A stretch of 64,000 nt of DNA from Peromyscus leucopus (lineage: Eukaryota > Chordata > Mammalia > Rodentia > Cricetidae), in NCBI RefSeq assembly GCF_004664715.2, contig NC_051065.1:150432826-150496825 (forward strand). Direction: 5' to 3'. Positions within the stretch are counted from its first letter, which is position 1, and every line of letters begins with the position of its first letter. A program made the translations under genes and the position numbers. Below, piece after piece: positions 61,346 to 64,000 of this stretch. The notes under the pieces are model-generated. The model was given only the letters and a program-made list of their open reading frames with translations. It was not told the DNA's origin and did not search any database.

Positions 61346-61480
61346 CCTTTTCTGAACAACAACAAAGCAAGCAAGCAAACAACAAACTCCCCAGTTAAAT
61401 AGAAGGAAAAAAAAAAGAACAATTAAATGAAGGTAAGCTGAAAAAATAAATAATAAAAAAGTACAGAGCAGAAATCAACA

Positions 61481-61639
61481 AGGCCATTGAACTCAGGGCC
61501 TCACCCACACTAGACAAAGCATGACCACTGAGCTAGAGTCACAGCCTTTGTTTTGTCTTTGAGGTAAGCAGGCTGCATCTTTTTACCCCAGACTGATCTT
61601 GGTTATTGGCCACTGTGTCCAGCCGATGGACAGCAGAGT
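61481..61639 (-). mobile_element. ID/B4-type SINE remnant, antisense
   Basis: TTGAACTCAGGGCCTCACCC, AAGCATGACCACTGAGCTAG and a B1-like GGCCACTGTGTCCAGCC. Confidence 0.55.
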
Positions 61640-61976
61640 GAACCCAGGAAGACAGGTCCATTGTTACCAAGATGTCAGTTCGGCTCGGTTTGATCTACAG
61701 ATTCACAACAATCCCAATCAATACAAATTTTTGGGTATCTGCAAAATGACTTGGCAGTGTGTATATGAAGAGGCAAACACCCAAATCTAGAACAGCAAAT
61801 AATAATACAGTGTTCAAAGAAAACAAGGGGGAGACTGATATGACCCAAACTCACAAGGCACTATAAATCTATACAGATAAAGACATGCTATTGGCAAAAG
61901 AATAGATCAGTGGGATGGTACAGAGTCTGCAAATAGATATACAGTCAACTGTGTTTGGAAAGAAGAAGGAAACCAG

Positions 61977-62056
61977 TGTATGTGTGAGTGTGTGTGCATG
62001 TATGTAAGTGTGTGCAAGTGTGTATGTGTGTGTGCATGTGTGCGTGTGTGCATGTG

Positions 62057-62107
<51 letters not shown>
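61977..62107. repeat. (TG)n microsatellite with GCAAG variants
   Basis: TGTGTGCATGTATGTAAGTG variants then about 25 clean TG units. Confidence 0.96.
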
Positions 62108-62108
<1 letters not shown>

Positions 62109-62251
62109 GGGGAGGGCGACAATAACAGAAATCAATAGGAGTGAATATGATCAAAATATACTATACACTCATATAGTAATCTCATAGAGAAACTCATTAT
62201 TTTGTACAATTAGTATATGCTGATGAAAATGTCTAAAGGTAAATAAATTGC

Positions 62252-62418
62252 TATTCATAGTGGTCCACGCTTAGAGGCCTACGCAGAAGGACTGCCAAAA
62301 GTTTAAGGCCAGCCTGGGCTACGTAGAAAGGAAAAGATGGGAGTGGGGCGGCTGCTAAAGGGAAGGGGAAAGGAAAAAAACAATGGAAAGGCCAAGAAAA
62401 GAAAAAGGAAAGGAATAA
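62252..62418 (+). mobile_element. Old B1 fragment with A/G tail
   Basis: GTGGTCCACGCTTAGAGGCC and AAGGCCAGCCTGGGCTACGT, then AAAGGGAAGGGGAAAGG. Confidence 0.65.
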
Positions 62419-62570
62419 ACTAGTAGACCCAGGCATTGGACTGTTCACCAGTCCTGAAAAGAAATATGCTGGGGTTGAGAAACGGCTCAGCTGGTAAAGT
62501 GCTTGCCTTGTAGGCACAAAGATCTGAGTTCAATCCCCAGAATTCACTTTAAAAAAAAAAAAAGCTAAAG

Positions 62571-62722
62571 CCGAGCGGTGGTGGCGCATGCGCCTTTAAT
62601 CCCAGCACTTGGGAGGCAGAGGCAGGCGGATCTCTGTGAGTTCGAGGCCAGCCTAGTCTCCAAAGCGAGTTTCAGGAAAGGCACAAAGCTATACAGAGAA
62701 ACCCTGTCTCGAAAGACCATAA
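62571..62722 (+). mobile_element. B1 SINE (young cricetid type)
   Basis: GCCGAGCGGTGGTGGCGCAT, CGAGTTTCAGGAAAGGCACA and AACCCTGTCTCGAAAGACCA. Confidence 0.96.
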
Positions 62723-62774
<52 letters not shown>

Positions 62775-62812
62775 AATAAAATAAAATAAAATAAAATAAA
62801 ATAAAATAAAAA
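62723..62812. repeat. (GATA)n then (AAATA)n microsatellites
   Basis: About 12 GATA units followed by about 8 AAATA units, derived from the tail of the B1 just upstream. Confidence 0.97.
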
Positions 62813-63459
62813 AAGCTGAGCATGGTGATGTGTGCTTAGAATCCCAGCACTGAGGAGGTGGAGACAGGGAGACAGGCAGGTCCCAGAGGCTCACTAATCA
62901 GCCAGCCTAGCCCACGTGGTGAATTCCAGGCCAGTAAGAGACCCTGCTTCATAAAAAAAGTGACTATCACTTGAGGAATGACATCATAGGTTGTCCTCTG
63001 ACCTCTCTGTGTGTTCACACACTCAAGCACGCACATATGTGGACTTCCCCAGATACATACACAAACAAAGAAATAAGCTGTCAAGGCATGGCGAAGTATT
63101 AGATTACTAAGTGAGAGAAGCCAGTTTGAAAAGTCTAATTTGTATAATACCAACCAAATGACAGTCTGGGTAGGACAAAACTGGAAAAGACAACATGATT
63201 GGTCACTGTCGGGGCTTGAGAAGGATGAACAGGTGGAGATGGGAAATAATGGTCCTAGAGTGGTGGAAACCGGCCACTGCGCTTCTTCATGCACACTGTG
63301 AACTGCACACTTGGATAATGGAGGATCCGTTCTAGTGGGGGAGATGATAATGTTGGAGTCTGCGCATTACGAGGGTGGGGAGTCTATGGGAGTTCCCTGG
63401 GCCTTCTTTTCAAGTGTGCAATGAACCTAAACCTGCTCTAAATGCATCCAGAAGGTAGA

Positions 63460-63535
63460 AGGGTTGAGGATGCAGCTCAGTGGCAGAGTGTGTGCTGAGT
63501 GTGTGAGGCTCTGGGTGCCCAAAATGCCACACTCA
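63460..63535 (+). mobile_element. ID-like SINE
   Basis: GGGTTGAGGATGCAGCTCAG, GTGGCAGAGTGTGTGCTGAG and GAGGCTCTGGGTGCCCAAAA. Confidence 0.65.
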
Positions 63536-63669
63536 AGTCTTGGAGAAGAGCAGGAAGCTGACCACCTCTCCAGCTCAAGTCAAGTGTACACTAGTTTCTC
63601 GGCTTGTGTTTAGTCTGAAGATCAGGTTTTGGCATAGAAAATTCTTAATCTTAAAAGTCCTTTTCTAGG
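63536..63669. other. Unassigned sequence
   Basis: No feature recognised. Confidence 0.35.
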
Positions 63670-63838
63670 GGGCTGGAGAGACAGCTCAGCAGTTAAGACC
63701 ACTAACTGCTCTTCCACAGGACGTGGCTTCAACTCCCAGCACCCACATGGCAGCTCACAACTGTAACTCCAAGATCTGACACCCTCATATAGACATACAT
63801 GCAGGCAAAGCACCAATGCAAACAAAAAGTATATAAAT
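63670..63838 (+). mobile_element. B2 SINE
   Basis: GGGGCTGGAGAGACAGCTCA, CTGCTCTTCCACAGGACGTG and AAAAAGTATATAAATAT tail. AAAAGTCCTTTTCT lies before it and AAAGTCCTTTTCT after it. Confidence 0.95.
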
Positions 63839-63862
63839 ATATATTTTTTTAAAGTCCTTTTC

Positions 63863-64000
63863 TGGGGCCTAGAGGGATGGCTCAGTGGTTAAACGCACTC
63901 GCTGTTCTCGCAGAGGACCTGGGTTCAACCCATCAGTTCCCAGCAACCACATGGTGGTCATCACCATCAGTAATTCCTGTTCCGGGAAATCCAAGACTCT
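63863..64000 (+). mobile_element. B2 SINE, cut by window end
   Basis: GGGGCCTAGAGGGATGGCTC, CTCGCAGAGGACCTGGGTTC and CCAGCAACCACATGGTGGTC. Continues past the window. Confidence 0.93.

Larger units (their letters stand above)
62466..63070 (+). mobile_element. B3/B4-type SINE split by B1 and satellites
   Basis: Head 62466-62568 (GGGTTGAGAAACGGCTCAGC, GTTCAATCCCCAGAATTCAC) and rest 62813-63070 (AATCCCAGCACTGAGGAGGT, GGTTGTCCTCTGACCTCTCT). Confidence 0.72.
60090..63455 (+). mobile_element. Ancient L1 (L1M-like) ORF2 and 3-prime UTR, interrupted
   Basis: Endonuclease-region text at 60130-60450 (TTATAGGTGGAGATCTGAGA at 60229). Post-endonuclease text at 60611-60930 (GGGATGCAGCAAAATCAGTG). C-terminal text at 61680-61960 (AGATTCACAACAATCCCAAT). 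A classic 3-prime UTR at 63090-63450 (AGTGAGAGAAGCCAGTTTGA, ATGAACCTAAACCTGCTCTA). No intact frame. The reverse transcriptase part is largely absent. Confidence 0.85.

Noticed and set aside
52870..63455. One continuous L1 from ORF1 to 3-prime UTR
   Set aside because: Order and strand fit, but 55.7-60.1 kb lacks clear L1 text and most reverse transcriptase sequence is missing, so I keep two tracts.

Overview
This is mammalian nuclear DNA from a rodent, most likely a cricetid (deer mouse, hamster or vole type). The evidence is the repeats. B1 copies end in a cricetid-style segment (AGTTCCAGGAAAGGCGCAAAGCTACACAGAG). B2, B3, B4 and ID SINEs are dense. There are rodent hAT-Charlie elements (URR1-like and RCHARR1-like) and ERV long terminal repeats resembling the cricetid mys/MYSERV group. 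Family names are from memory of consensus sequences; no search was run.

I find no protein-coding gene, exon with convincing splice context, functional RNA gene, CRISPR array or prokaryotic feature. All long open frames are low-complexity translation, SINE translation or chance frames. The window reads as intergenic or deep-intronic DNA, and most of it can be assigned to mobile elements or microsatellites.

Layout. 1-4.2 kb: SINE cluster. 4.2-22.5 kb: relatively unique DNA with scattered SINEs, MIR relics, two hAT elements, a 250-bp polypyrimidine tract, a 550-bp TG tract and a 97%-identical local duplication (10.9 and 13.5 kb). 22.5-34.6 kb: a solo-like LTR, an L1 3-prime fragment, then one ancient L1 (ORF1 to 3-prime UTR, plus strand). 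That L1 is cut up by SINEs, a nested LTR inside a B2, and a URR1 element that itself holds a one-LTR mys-like retrovirus relic. 34.6-52.8 kb: mixed unique DNA, SINEs, MIR and hAT relics, a CpG-richer candidate conserved element near 38.1-38.4 kb and a GC-richer stretch at 45-46.7 kb. 52.9-63.5 kb: a second ancient L1-rich tract on the plus strand, with ORF1-like, ORF2 and 3-prime UTR pieces and many insertions. 63.5-64 kb: two abutting B2 elements.

The strongest second-look signals are structural: the local duplication, the nested insertion stratigraphy, the palindromic hAT insertion site and the candidate regulatory patch. I did not see a new biological system.
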